From positions 930,001 to 994,000 of the forward strand of contig NZ_JBNCNS010000001.1 in NCBI RefSeq assembly GCF_049847105.1: a stretch of DNA of 64,000 nt, read 5' to 3'. The stretch is from Gordonia sp049847105. GTDB taxonomy: Bacteria; Actinomycetota; Actinomycetes; Mycobacteriales; Mycobacteriaceae. Position numbers and translations under genes: made by a program. This document shows, one piece after another, positions 55,030 through 63,458 of the stretch. Within the stretch, counting starts at the first letter, position 1, and each line of letters starts with the position of its first letter. The notes beneath the pieces were generated by a model. That model worked only from the letters and a program-made list of their open reading frames with translations, searched no databases and had not been told where the DNA came from.

Positions 55030-56051
55030 CAGCCAGAACACCTCCCCTTAGTCTGCTCGATCCACGGCAGCGTGACGACCTTGCCGGACGGATCCGAGAC
55101 CCGGACGCTCACCGCGCAGACGTAATACTGGATGAAGTTGCCGTATGTGCCGGTCCGGACCAACTTGCGGAAGTTCCCCGGTGAACGCTGAATCGCCCTC
55201 TCCAGAGTCGGCATGTCATGGGTGAGATTCGGTGCCAGCCTGGACAGTTGGTCGATCGATCCGGACAGCGGTGGCCGCGCCTGCGTCAGCAGGTTCGACA
55301 CCGTGGCGGTCCCATTGTCGAGAGCGGTGATCGCCGCGCCGATCGGATCGCGATCGCGGGCGAGGTCACCGATGACGGCGTCCAGCCGGTCGATGGCTTC
55401 GGCGAAGCGGGTCCGGTTCCCGTCGAGGGTGACCATGACCTTCTTCAGCTGATCGATCACCTGCTCGATGACCCCGACATTTCGCCCGAGCGTGGTGAAC
55501 AGGGACGAACTTCCTTCGAAGAGGGAACGTACCGTCCCGCTCTGGCCCTGCAGCACATCGAGGATCGAGGAACTGAGGGCGTTCACCTGTTTGGGTTCCA
55601 ATCCGGCGATGACGGGTTTGAGGCCACCGAGCAGGACGTCCAGATCGAGAGCGGGCTTGGTCCGCGTCGACGGAATCTCACCACCGCCGTGCATCATCGC
55701 CCCACCTGACCCTTCGGTGACCTCCAGGTACCGATCTCCTACGAGGTTGAGATAGCGCACCGCGGCACCACTGCCGGTGGGTAGCCCGATCGAACTGTCG
55801 ACGTCGAACGTCACGCGAACCTTGTTGTCGGACCCGAGGTCGACACCGTGAACGCTGCCCACCCGCACGCCGGCGATCCGCACGGTGTCTCCTGATCTCA
55901 ATCCGGAGACGTCGGTGAACACCGCGTGGTATCGGGTGGTGTCGCCGGACTGATGGTCGCTGAACACCAGCAGCAGGAACGCCGCAACGAACACCATCAC
56001 GGTCGTGAAGGCAGCGAACTTGATCGTCGTGGAATTGATTCTTGATCTCAC
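55029..56051 (-). CDS. MCE family protein, MceB position, locus 2
   Basis: 340 residues from GTG 56051, which overlaps the MceA stop (GTGA). This start puts the membrane anchor (FAAFTTVMVFVAAFLLLVF) at the usual distance. MCE domain: FTDVSGLRSGDTVRIAGVRV and GSVHGVDLG. A helical domain and a Cys-ending tail follow. Intact. Confidence 0.92.
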   Translation of the reverse strand: MRSRINSTTIKFAAFTTVMVFVAAFLLLVFSDHQSGDTTRYHAVFTDVSGLRSGDTVRIAGVRVGSVHGVDLGSDNKVRVTFDVDSSIGLPTGSGAAVRYLNLVGDRYLEVTEGSGGAMMHGGGEIPSTRTKPALDLDVLLGGLKPVIAGLEPKQVNALSSSILDVLQGQSGTVRSLFEGSSSLFTTLGRNVGVIEQVIDQLKKVMVTLDGNRTRFAEAIDRLDAVIGDLARDRDPIGAAITALDNGTATVSNLLTQARPPLSGSIDQLSRLAPNLTHDMPTLERAIQRSPGNFRKLVRTGTYGNFIQYYVCAVSVRVSDPSGKVVTLPWIEQTKGRCSG

Positions 56052-57211
56052 CGCGGAGTCCCGTCCGGTATGGGCCCGAACAATGCCTGCTGAAGGCTCT
56101 TCACATTCAGTTCCAATGACTTTCGTCCCTCGCCGTAAGGATTCGCACCGGTATCCGTCACCACGTACGGAGGTCGACCCTGATATTTCACCGGCAGCAC
56201 CGAGCATTGTGGGCCACCCGAGGCAGCGACCTTCGGCTTGTTGGTCTTCGGGTCGTATGTCTTGGCGCCCCAGAGGAAGTTCGCCGACAGGCCCAATCCG
56301 GGCACGTTTGCGGGCGGCGATACCGCCAGGTTCCCGAACCCGTCCAGGGCGCAGGTGATCGCCTTGTTGTACTCGTCGGTGAGTGCCGTCGTGGGCACCA
56401 GCAACTTCAGCGCCTTCGCCAGACTCTGCCGGTTATCGCCCAGCACACGGTTACCGGTGTTGGACAGCCCGATCACACTGGTCAGGAATGCATCGAGGTT
56501 GTTTTGCTCGGACACCAAGGTGTCGCTGATGTCGCTCGTGTGTTTCACCGCACCGAGCAATGGCCGGCTGGTGTCGGCGTAGACCCGCATCATCGTCGGG
56601 GCGTCGTCGAGAAGCGAACGAAGTGCAGGAATAGCCGAGTTCGTCTGCCGCATGAAACCGTTCAGATCGGTGAGCATCTGACCGAACTGTTCTCCGTGAC
56701 CGCTCAGTCCGGTCGAGATCGCACTGAGCGCCGCGTTGAGCTCCGCCGGGCGAATCTGCGCCAGAACCTGGGTGAGCTCGCCGAAGACCGTGTTGACCTC
56801 GACCTCCACATCCTTTGCGCTCAGCATCTGGTCGTCGCGCAGGTGTCCAGCGGGATGATCAGGCACCACCAACTCGACTCCTTTGGCACCGAACACCGTC
56901 GGCGCAGCGATGCGTGCGCCGACGTTGCCGGGGATCCGCTTGAGCTCGTCGGGTGCGATCTCCAACGTCAGCTGTGCACGATCCACCTGGTTGTAATCGA
57001 TCTTGGACACGCGGCCGACGGTGATCCCCCGCATCTGCACCTTGGCATCGGGGTCCATCACCAGTCCCGCTCGTGGTGCGGTCATCGTGACCGTGGCGGA
57101 CTTCTGGGTCACGCCGGCGAACATCATCACGGCGACAGTGACCAACGCGATGATGACCAACAGCATCCCCGCCCCGGCCAGCGGCCGGAGGACTCCCTTA
57201 GACAATTTCAC
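56048..57211 (-). CDS. MCE family protein, MceA position, locus 2
   Basis: 387 residues. Anchor LAGAGMLLVIIALVTVAVMMF, MCE domain with MTAPRAGLVMDPDAKVQMRG and ITVGRVSKIDY, helical domain, and a tail with two Cys. Start ATG 57211 lies 3 bp after the YrbE B stop. The size and APRAGLVMDPDAKV style resemble the MceA of cholesterol-type (mce4-like) loci, but no KstR box precedes this operon, so I do not assign the paralog. Confidence 0.92.
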   Translation of the reverse strand: MKLSKGVLRPLAGAGMLLVIIALVTVAVMMFAGVTQKSATVTMTAPRAGLVMDPDAKVQMRGITVGRVSKIDYNQVDRAQLTLEIAPDELKRIPGNVGARIAAPTVFGAKGVELVVPDHPAGHLRDDQMLSAKDVEVEVNTVFGELTQVLAQIRPAELNAALSAISTGLSGHGEQFGQMLTDLNGFMRQTNSAIPALRSLLDDAPTMMRVYADTSRPLLGAVKHTSDISDTLVSEQNNLDAFLTSVIGLSNTGNRVLGDNRQSLAKALKLLVPTTALTDEYNKAITCALDGFGNLAVSPPANVPGLGLSANFLWGAKTYDPKTNKPKVAASGGPQCSVLPVKYQGRPPYVVTDTGANPYGEGRKSLELNVKSLQQALFGPIPDGTPR

Positions 57212-57214
57212 GCC

Positions 57215-58105
57215 TCAGCCCGATAGATTGAAGTTTCCGTTGGAGCCGTATATGGCCAGCGCCACCAGCAGCGTCACCGTCACCACGGCGACCAGCGAGG
57301 TGCGGACGGCGTCGCCGACCGCCACCCCGACGCCTGCCGGCCCACCACTCGCGAAGAACCCGAAGTGCGTGTGGATCAGCAAGATCAGCAACGCCATCAC
57401 AAAGGCCTGCACAAACGACCAAACGAGATCCAGCGGATTGAGGAACGTCGAGAAGTAGTGCGCGTACAGGCCGGACGACTGGCCGAGCAGCATGACGGTG
57501 GTGAACCGGCACGCCGCGAACGATGCGATGAGGGCGATCGCGTAGAGCGGAGCGATCACGACCATGCCGGCGGCGATCCGCGTGCCGACGACGTAGGCGA
57601 CCGGATTGATGCCCAGCGATTCGAGGGCATCGATCTCCTCACTGATCCGCATGGCTCCGAGTTGGGCGGTCGCGCCCGCGCCGAAGGTGGCGGCCAGCCC
57701 GATGCCTACGACCACCGGCGCGGCGATCCGCACATTGATGAATGCCGACAGGAACCCGGTCAACGCCTCGATACCGATGTCGCCGAGCGTGCTGTAACCC
57801 TGCACCGCCAGGGTGCTACCCGTTGCCAGCGTGAGGAAGGCAACGATGACCACAGTTCCACCGATGAGTGCGAGGTTGCCTGCACCCATGCTGGTCTCGG
57901 CGATGAGCCGGATCGTCTCGCGACGGTAGTGGAAGGCCGCGTACGGCACACTACGTAACGCGCGGACGTAGAAGATCGCGTGGTCGCCGATGCGGCCCAG
58001 TGCCCCCACCGGGCGGCCGATCTCGCGGCGCAGTCGGGGATGAATCATGCTCGGGCTGCCCCCGCGGCGTGCCAATTTCGGTGATGATATGAGCGACAAG
58101 ATCAT
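57215..58105 (-). CDS. MlaE/YrbE-family ABC permease, second permease of mce locus 2
   Basis: 296 residues from the ATG directly following the preceding stop (TGAATG); an internal ATG at 58048 would give the more usual 277 residues. Signature GAMRISEEIDALESLGINP and several membrane segments are present. It should pair with the first YrbE to form the permease for locus 2. Confidence 0.92.
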   Translation of the reverse strand: MILSLISSPKLARRGGSPSMIHPRLRREIGRPVGALGRIGDHAIFYVRALRSVPYAAFHYRRETIRLIAETSMGAGNLALIGGTVVIVAFLTLATGSTLAVQGYSTLGDIGIEALTGFLSAFINVRIAAPVVVGIGLAATFGAGATAQLGAMRISEEIDALESLGINPVAYVVGTRIAAGMVVIAPLYAIALIASFAACRFTTVMLLGQSSGLYAHYFSTFLNPLDLVWSFVQAFVMALLILLIHTHFGFFASGGPAGVGVAVGDAVRTSLVAVVTVTLLVALAIYGSNGNFNLSG

Positions 58106-58918
58106 TCACCTCGCCGTCAATTGCACACCGATGGCGGTGATCACGACGTTGACCACGAACAGCGCCATGAACGCGTAGACGACGGTCTCGTTCACGGCAT
58201 TGCCGACGGATTTGGCCCCACCCGAGACGATCAGCCCGCGATAGCATGCGACCACGCCGGCGATCAGCCCGAACACGAGCGCCTTCACCGATGAGATGAT
58301 CACCTCGGGCATACCGGTCAACAGGGTGATCCCGGCGGCGAACGCACCCGGGTTGACCCCCTGGACGAAGACCGAGAAGACATAGCCGCCGCCGACACCG
58401 ATCAGGCAGACGAGACTGTTCAGCAGCAACGCGACGAGTCCGGAAGCGAGCACTCGAGGTGTCACCAGACGCTGCACCGGATTGATACCGAGAACCTCCA
58501 TCGCCTCGATTTCTTCCCGGATCGTGCGCGACCCCAGGTCCGCGCACATCGCGGTGGCGCCTGCTCCGGCCACGATCAGCACGGTGACCATGGGCCCCAC
58601 CTGCGTGACCGAGCCGAACGCGGCGCCCGCACCGCTGAGGTCCGCGGCGCCGAGTTCGCGGAGCAGGATGTTGAGGGTGAAGCTCACCAGCACCGTGAAC
58701 GGGATGGCCACCAGAACGGTCGGCATCAGCGACACCCGGGCGACAAACCAGGACTGCTCGATGAACTCGCGCCCCTGAAACGGCCGGCGGAAGGCGAAGC
58801 CGAACGCGTCGGCTCCCATCATGAACAGTCCACCAACCGCTTTCAGGGGAGCAGCCGAGTAGCGGGCGAGCACACCACTGACGGCAGGCGTCCCGCGGAT
58901 ATCATCTGTGGGGGTCAC
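58106..58918 (-). CDS. MlaE/YrbE-family ABC permease, first permease of mce locus 2
   Basis: 270 residues from GTG 58918, with GGTGAG upstream; GTG starts at 58975 and 59122 remain possible and would add up to 68 residues. I prefer the shorter form because the family is usually 254-290 aa and a palindrome that looks like an operator (59111-59124) would otherwise lie in the gene. Family signs: RRPFQGREFIEQSWFVARVS and CADLGSRTIREEIEAMEVLG. First gene of mce locus 2. Confidence 0.9.
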   Translation of the reverse strand: MTPTDDIRGTPAVSGVLARYSAAPLKAVGGLFMMGADAFGFAFRRPFQGREFIEQSWFVARVSLMPTVLVAIPFTVLVSFTLNILLRELGAADLSGAGAAFGSVTQVGPMVTVLIVAGAGATAMCADLGSRTIREEIEAMEVLGINPVQRLVTPRVLASGLVALLLNSLVCLIGVGGGYVFSVFVQGVNPGAFAAGITLLTGMPEVIISSVKALVFGLIAGVVACYRGLIVSGGAKSVGNAVNETVVYAFMALFVVNVVITAIGVQLTAR

Positions 58919-59110
58919 CGGTACGAGCTCACCGACGCGGCCACCAAACGCTTGCTCATTTGCTCTCTTCCCCACGCAGAAACGCGATTCTCGTTGAACG
59001 GGAGCGCCGTCTTCGATCGCCTTCTGCGAATCGGACACCAGATATGCGGCGCGCGTTGATATCTCGGAAGCGTGCCACACGCTCTCGGCTTCGCGAGCCC
59101 TACTCTCGCT

Positions 59111-59124
59111 CAGTGAGATCACTG
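59111..59124. promoter_or_regulatory. Palindrome in the mce locus 2 / P450 divergent region
   Basis: CAGTGA-GA-TCACTG is a 6-bp inverted repeat with a 2-bp centre, in the 312-bp gap between the first YrbE (58918) and the P450 (59231). No gene or KstR-type box was seen in this gap. A shared repressor for both directions is a reasonable guess. Confidence 0.45.
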
Positions 59125-59230
59125 TTGTTCACGGATGCCGCCTCCTCCAGACTGGGCCGAAGTGCCGGTCGCACAGCCGCGATCGACCCTGTTCAGATCC
59201 GCAAAGCAGTCCGCGCGAGAGGCCATCCCT

Positions 59231-60427
59231 GTGACGAGCAGTACGACCAGCCACGTCCGATACGACCCGTATGACGTCAAGCTCAATGCCGACCCGTATC
59301 CGATGTTCAGAGCTCTGCGCGAGGAGGCGCCGCTCTACTACAACTCCGAGCACGACTTTTACGCCCTGAGCAGGCACGAGGACGTCACCGCCGCCCTCAA
59401 CGACTACGAGACCTTCAGCTCGAGTCGCGGCGCGATCCTCGAGTTGATCAAAGCCAACATCGACATTCCGCCGGGGGTGCTGATCTTCGAGGATCCCCCC
59501 ATTCACGACATCCACCGCAAGCTGCTCGCCCGCATGTTCACACCCCGCAAGATCTTCGCTCTGGAACCGCAGGTCCGCGACTTCTGCGCGGCCTCGCTCG
59601 ACCCTCTGGTGGGAACGGGCAAATTCGATTTCGTGAAGGACTTGGGCGCGCAGATGCCCATGAAGGTCATCGGCATGCTCCTCGGCATCCCGGAAGAGGA
59701 CCAGGAGGCCATCCGCGACTTCGCCAATGACCAGATGCGCACCGAAGAGGGAAAACCGATGAAGGCGGCCGAGGAAGGGATGGTCTCTGGTGACATCTTC
59801 GGTGCCTATATCGACTGGCGCGCCGAGCATCCGTCCGACGACATCATGACCGAGTTGCTCAACGTTGAGTTCGAGGACGAGACCGGCACGGTCCGGAAAC
59901 TGAGCCGCGACGAATTGCTGACCTACGTCAACGTGGTCTCCGGCGCGGGCAACGAGACCACCACCAGACTGATCGGGTGGGCGGGCAAGGTCCTGGCGGA
60001 GCACCCCGACCAACGTCGCGAACTCGTCGAGAATCCCGACCTCATCCCCAACGCCATCGAAGAACTCCTGCGGTACGAGGCACCGGCGCCGCACGTCGCC
60101 CGCTATGTGACCCGCGACGTCGAGTTCCACGGGCAGACGGTGCCGGAAGGCAGCGTGATGATGATGCTCATCGCGTCAGCCAACCGCGACGACCGCCTGT
60201 TCCCGAACGGCGATACCTTCGACATCCACCGAAAAACCAAGCAGCACCTGACCTTCAGCGTCGGAACCCACTTTTGCCTCGGCTCCGCCCTGGCCCGTCT
60301 CGAGGGACGCATCGCCATCGAGGAGATCCTCAAGCGGTTCCCGAAGTGGGATGTCGATCTCTCGCAGGCATCGCTGTCACCGACCTCGACGGTTCGCGGT
60401 TGGGACACACTGCCGGCCACGTTCTGA
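59231..60427 (+). CDS. Cytochrome P450
   Basis: 398 residues from GTG 59231, with GAGAGG upstream. Motifs: I-helix SGAGNETTT (237-245), ExxR as E278-L-L-R281, and heme loop FSVGTHFCLG with Cys349 as ligand. It resembles bacterial class I P450s acting on steroids or terpenes. The next genes are a mycofactocin-type SDR and a ferredoxin, so its electron donor is probably supplied locally. It is divergent from mce locus 2. Confidence 0.95.
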   Translation: MTSSTTSHVRYDPYDVKLNADPYPMFRALREEAPLYYNSEHDFYALSRHEDVTAALNDYETFSSSRGAILELIKANIDIPPGVLIFEDPPIHDIHRKLLARMFTPRKIFALEPQVRDFCAASLDPLVGTGKFDFVKDLGAQMPMKVIGMLLGIPEEDQEAIRDFANDQMRTEEGKPMKAAEEGMVSGDIFGAYIDWRAEHPSDDIMTELLNVEFEDETGTVRKLSRDELLTYVNVVSGAGNETTTRLIGWAGKVLAEHPDQRRELVENPDLIPNAIEELLRYEAPAPHVARYVTRDVEFHGQTVPEGSVMMMLIASANRDDRLFPNGDTFDIHRKTKQHLTFSVGTHFCLGSALARLEGRIAIEEILKRFPKWDVDLSQASLSPTSTVRGWDTLPATF

Positions 60428-60488
60428 TCCCACGTGCCCGACGGACGTCGGGTAATGCCACCTGTATCCACCGAGGAGGAGAATCTCA

Positions 60489-61325
60489 ATGACCGGAAGA
60501 GTAGACGGCAAAGTCGCCTTCATCACCGGCGCGGGGCGCGGCCAGGGCCGCACCCACGCCGTACGTCTCGCCGCCGAGGGCGCCGACATCATCGCGATCG
60601 ATGTCTGCGAACCCATCGACGGCGTACCGTTCGATCTGGCCACCGAAGACGATCTGGCGGAGACCGCCGAGCTCGTGAAGGCGCAGGATCGTCGGGTGGT
60701 GACCGCCAAGGTCGACGTTCGGGACCTCGACGCGTTGACCCAGGCCGTCCAGACCGGTGTCGACCAGCTCGGACGCCTCGACATCGTGGCCGCCAACGCC
60801 GGTATCGCCACTGGCGGATCATCGCTCGAGGACATGGACCGCAAGACCTGGCAGGACATGATCGACGTCAACATGACGGGGGTGTGGCACACCGCGAAAG
60901 CCGCGATTCCACATATCGTCGCGGGTGGCCGTGGCGGATCGATCGTCCTCACGAGTTCCGTGGGTGGTCTGAAGTCTTACCCGTTCTGCGGACATTACGT
61001 GACCGCGAAGCACGGCGTCATCGGGATCATGCGAACACTCGCCATCGAGCTCGCGCAGAACAACATCCGGGTCAACTCGGTGCATCCGACCCAGGTCAAC
61101 ACGGCGATGATCATGAACGATGCCACCTACCGGATGTTCCGTCCGGACCTGGAGAATCCCGGCCCCGACGACTTCGCTCCGCTCTCCCAGATGATGAACA
61201 CGCTGCCGATCCCGTGGGTGGAGCCGGAGGACATCAGCAATGCGGTCCTGTTCCTGGCCTCCGACGAGGCCCGGTACATCACCGGTGTCACGTTGCCGGT
61301 CGATGCCGGCGCCTGCCTGAAGTAG
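60489..61325 (+). CDS. Mycofactocin-coupled SDR family oxidoreductase
   Basis: 278 residues. It has TGAGRGQGR (13-21) and the NAG motif at 103-105; the catalytic residues are Ser156/157, Tyr170 and Lys174 (YVTAK). GRGQGRTHAVRLA with an elongated loop after the first Rossmann unit is typical of the mycofactocin-coupled SDRs (carveol-dehydrogenase-like), which hold NAD tightly and use mycofactocin as electron acceptor. It is 61 bp after the P450 and probably oxidises the alcohol that the P450 makes. Ribosome site GAGGAG precedes the ATG. Confidence 0.93.
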   Translation: MTGRVDGKVAFITGAGRGQGRTHAVRLAAEGADIIAIDVCEPIDGVPFDLATEDDLAETAELVKAQDRRVVTAKVDVRDLDALTQAVQTGVDQLGRLDIVAANAGIATGGSSLEDMDRKTWQDMIDVNMTGVWHTAKAAIPHIVAGGRGGSIVLTSSVGGLKSYPFCGHYVTAKHGVIGIMRTLAIELAQNNIRVNSVHPTQVNTAMIMNDATYRMFRPDLENPGPDDFAPLSQMMNTLPIPWVEPEDISNAVLFLASDEARYITGVTLPVDAGACLK

Positions 61326-61397
61326 TCGACGCGGCGGGTGCGGCACTCCTCCTTTGCATGCGAGTGCCACTCCCGCCCAACATTTTTGAGGATCAGC

Positions 61398-61589
61398 ATG
61401 AAGATCGACGTGAACTTCGGCGTCTGCGAGAGCAACGGGCTCTGCGCGGGTGCCGCGCCCGACGTCTTCGATCTCGACGACGACGACAACCTGCACCTGC
61501 TCCGTGACACTATGACGCCGGAGATCGAGGAGGAGGTCCGCGACGCGGTGCGGCAATGCCCCCGCCGGGCCATCTCCCTCGAGGGTTGA
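61398..61589 (+). CDS. P450-type [3Fe-4S] ferredoxin
   Basis: 63 residues from ATG 61398. Cys10, Cys16 and Cys54 (CPRRAI) are the three cluster ligands. At position 13, where four-iron clusters have a Cys, this protein has Asn, as in many actinobacterial P450 ferredoxins with variable residues at that site. The acidic DLDDDDN segment is typical. It is the likely electron donor of the P450 two genes upstream and perhaps of the truncated P450 at the window end. Confidence 0.93.
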   Translation: MKIDVNFGVCESNGLCAGAAPDVFDLDDDDNLHLLRDTMTPEIEEEVRDAVRQCPRRAISLEG

Positions 61590-61640
61590 GCGTTCGCGAG
61601 GTTCTACCCGGTCAGATCATCCACCAGCCCATAGCCCACA

Positions 61641-61680
61641 ACAAGAGTCCCCGGACAGGATTCCGTCCGGGGACTCTTGT
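61641..61680. terminator. Strong hairpin terminator between convergent genes
   Basis: ACAAGAGTCCCCGGAC and GTCCGGGGACTCTTGT pair perfectly over 16 bp with an 8-nt loop, 51 bp after the ferredoxin stop. TTGTTCT follows on the plus strand. It lies before the end of the convergent KstD-like gene and can serve both directions. Confidence 0.85.
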
Positions 61681-61724
61681 TCTGCTATATGGCTGTTCTG
61701 CTGTATGGCACTGGCTCGGTGCAG

Positions 61725-63407
61725 CTACGCCTGCTCGGCCCGAAGAGCCGCGTCTTCGGCCGCCACATAGGAGAACACCACCGACGGTCCGATCGTCGCA
61801 CCTGCGCCGAGGTACTTCCGCCCCATCACCGAGGCCGCACAATTGCCCGCGGCATAGAGCCCAGAGATGGGTCGCCCATCGTCGGCCAGAACACGTGCGT
61901 TCTCGTCGCAGAGCAGTCCACCGTTGGTCCCGATGTCGCCCGGGTACATCGGCACGGCGTAGAACGGTGCTTTCGCCAGCGACCCCAGGCACGCGTTGGG
62001 CTTGTGCGTGATGTCGCCCTGGTACTTTTCATGGTCGCCTTCGCCGCGATGAAAGTCCTCGTCCACTCCGGATTCCGCGAAACCATTGAACCGATCGACC
62101 GTCGCGATGAGCCCCACCGGATCGATGCCGCACTGCGCGGCGAGGTCCTCGAGGGTTTCCGCCTTCTTCATGGCACCACTGGAGATCCAGTCCTTGGGAG
62201 TCCGCCCCGGGGGTGCGAAACCGAAGACATACCGCGATCGATGCCGAGAATCGATGATCAGCCACGTCGGCAGTGCCCCACCGACGGTCCGCTCGTGCTC
62301 GAACATGCACTGGCCGGCCTCCTGATACGCGATCGCCTCGTTGAAGTACCGGTTCCCCTTGGTATCGACCATGATCGAGTGCGGCTTGCTCCGTTCGCTG
62401 ATGCACATCGACGGCACGCCGTCGGGCATCAACCACGACGGCAGCCACCATGCCTCGTCCATCATGTCGGTGGCCGCTCCGTGCTTCATCGCGATCTGTA
62501 GCGCCTCACCCGTGTCGCCGGGGTTTGCGCTGGTCCATTCCGGTCGACCGGGCTGGCCACCCGAGAACTCATCGCGCATCACGCCGTTGTGTGCGAACCC
62601 GCCTGCCGAGATCAACACACCCGCGCGCGCACGAACTCGCACGCTCGCACCGTCACGGTCCACCACGGCTCCTCGGACCTCACCGTCTTCGACGACCAGC
62701 TCGACGAGAGCGGTCTCCGGCCACACCGGAACGCCACGGTCCAGCAACGCCTTGAGTAGATACCCGATCAGGGCAGCACCGTTGGTCACGTTCTTCTTGC
62801 CCCGCAGCCGCCCGAGAGCGGTTCGTCCCATGACCCGGGACATCACCGAAATACCCTTGCGGGTGAAGAGATTCGAGGCATAGGCAGCCTCCCCGGTGTA
62901 CATCGTCATCTTGCCTGCCACGGGTGGGCGCAGTCGCTGGGCCCATTCCCCGAGCTGCTTGAGGTCGAAGGCCGGTGTCTCGACCGACCGCGACCGGGCC
63001 TTGCCGCCCACGACGCCGCGGACGCCCGCGTAGTAGTCGCTGTACCCGTCGATCCGGAGAAACGGGACTCCCGCACTCTCGAGGAAAGAGAACATCTTGT
63101 TGCCCGCCACCAGATATGTCCGGCGCCGTGCGTCCGATGCCGCCGGACTGGACTCGGCGGCCCTCCCGACGACGGAGTCGAAGTACGCCGTCGCCTCCGC
63201 TAGCGAATCCGTTGCACCGTCCCGCGACATCAGCGGGTTGTCCGGCAGCCAGATCACGCCCCCGGACATTCCCGTCGATCCGCCGATCATCTCGGACTTC
63301 TCTACGACCAGGACGTCCATGCCCAGGGCGGACGCGCGTAGCGCCCCCACCAGGCCACCTCCCGACCCGATCACGAGAAAGTCGGTCTCGTAGTCCCATT
63401 CACGCAT
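61725..63407 (-). CDS. KstD-family FAD-dependent dehydrogenase (putative 3-ketosteroid dehydrogenase)
   Basis: 560 residues. FAD loop GSGGGLVGAL (14-23) and the second Gly motif GGSTGMSGG are present. Tyr residues fall where KstD uses them: SDYY (about 125-126), AIAYQEA (361) and PFYAV (483), followed by YPGDIGTNGG and the C-terminal YLGAGATIGPS. KstD introduces the 1,2 double bond into ring A of 3-ketosteroids. The related delta4-(5alpha)-dehydrogenase has a similar C-terminal GAG motif, so the exact position of desaturation is not certain. Confidence 0.8.
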   Translation of the reverse strand: MREWDYETDFLVIGSGGGLVGALRASALGMDVLVVEKSEMIGGSTGMSGGVIWLPDNPLMSRDGATDSLAEATAYFDSVVGRAAESSPAASDARRRTYLVAGNKMFSFLESAGVPFLRIDGYSDYYAGVRGVVGGKARSRSVETPAFDLKQLGEWAQRLRPPVAGKMTMYTGEAAYASNLFTRKGISVMSRVMGRTALGRLRGKKNVTNGAALIGYLLKALLDRGVPVWPETALVELVVEDGEVRGAVVDRDGASVRVRARAGVLISAGGFAHNGVMRDEFSGGQPGRPEWTSANPGDTGEALQIAMKHGAATDMMDEAWWLPSWLMPDGVPSMCISERSKPHSIMVDTKGNRYFNEAIAYQEAGQCMFEHERTVGGALPTWLIIDSRHRSRYVFGFAPPGRTPKDWISSGAMKKAETLEDLAAQCGIDPVGLIATVDRFNGFAESGVDEDFHRGEGDHEKYQGDITHKPNACLGSLAKAPFYAVPMYPGDIGTNGGLLCDENARVLADDGRPISGLYAAGNCAASVMGRKYLGAGATIGPSVVFSYVAAEDAALRAEQA

Positions 63408-63458
63408 TGCAGTACCTCATTCAGCTCAGAGACTCAGCGGTTCTCGATGCGCCGGGGT

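Noticed and set aside
58919..59230. Search for a KstR box upstream of mce locus 2
   Set aside because: No TnnAACnnGTTnnA match was found, so I did not name the locus mce4.
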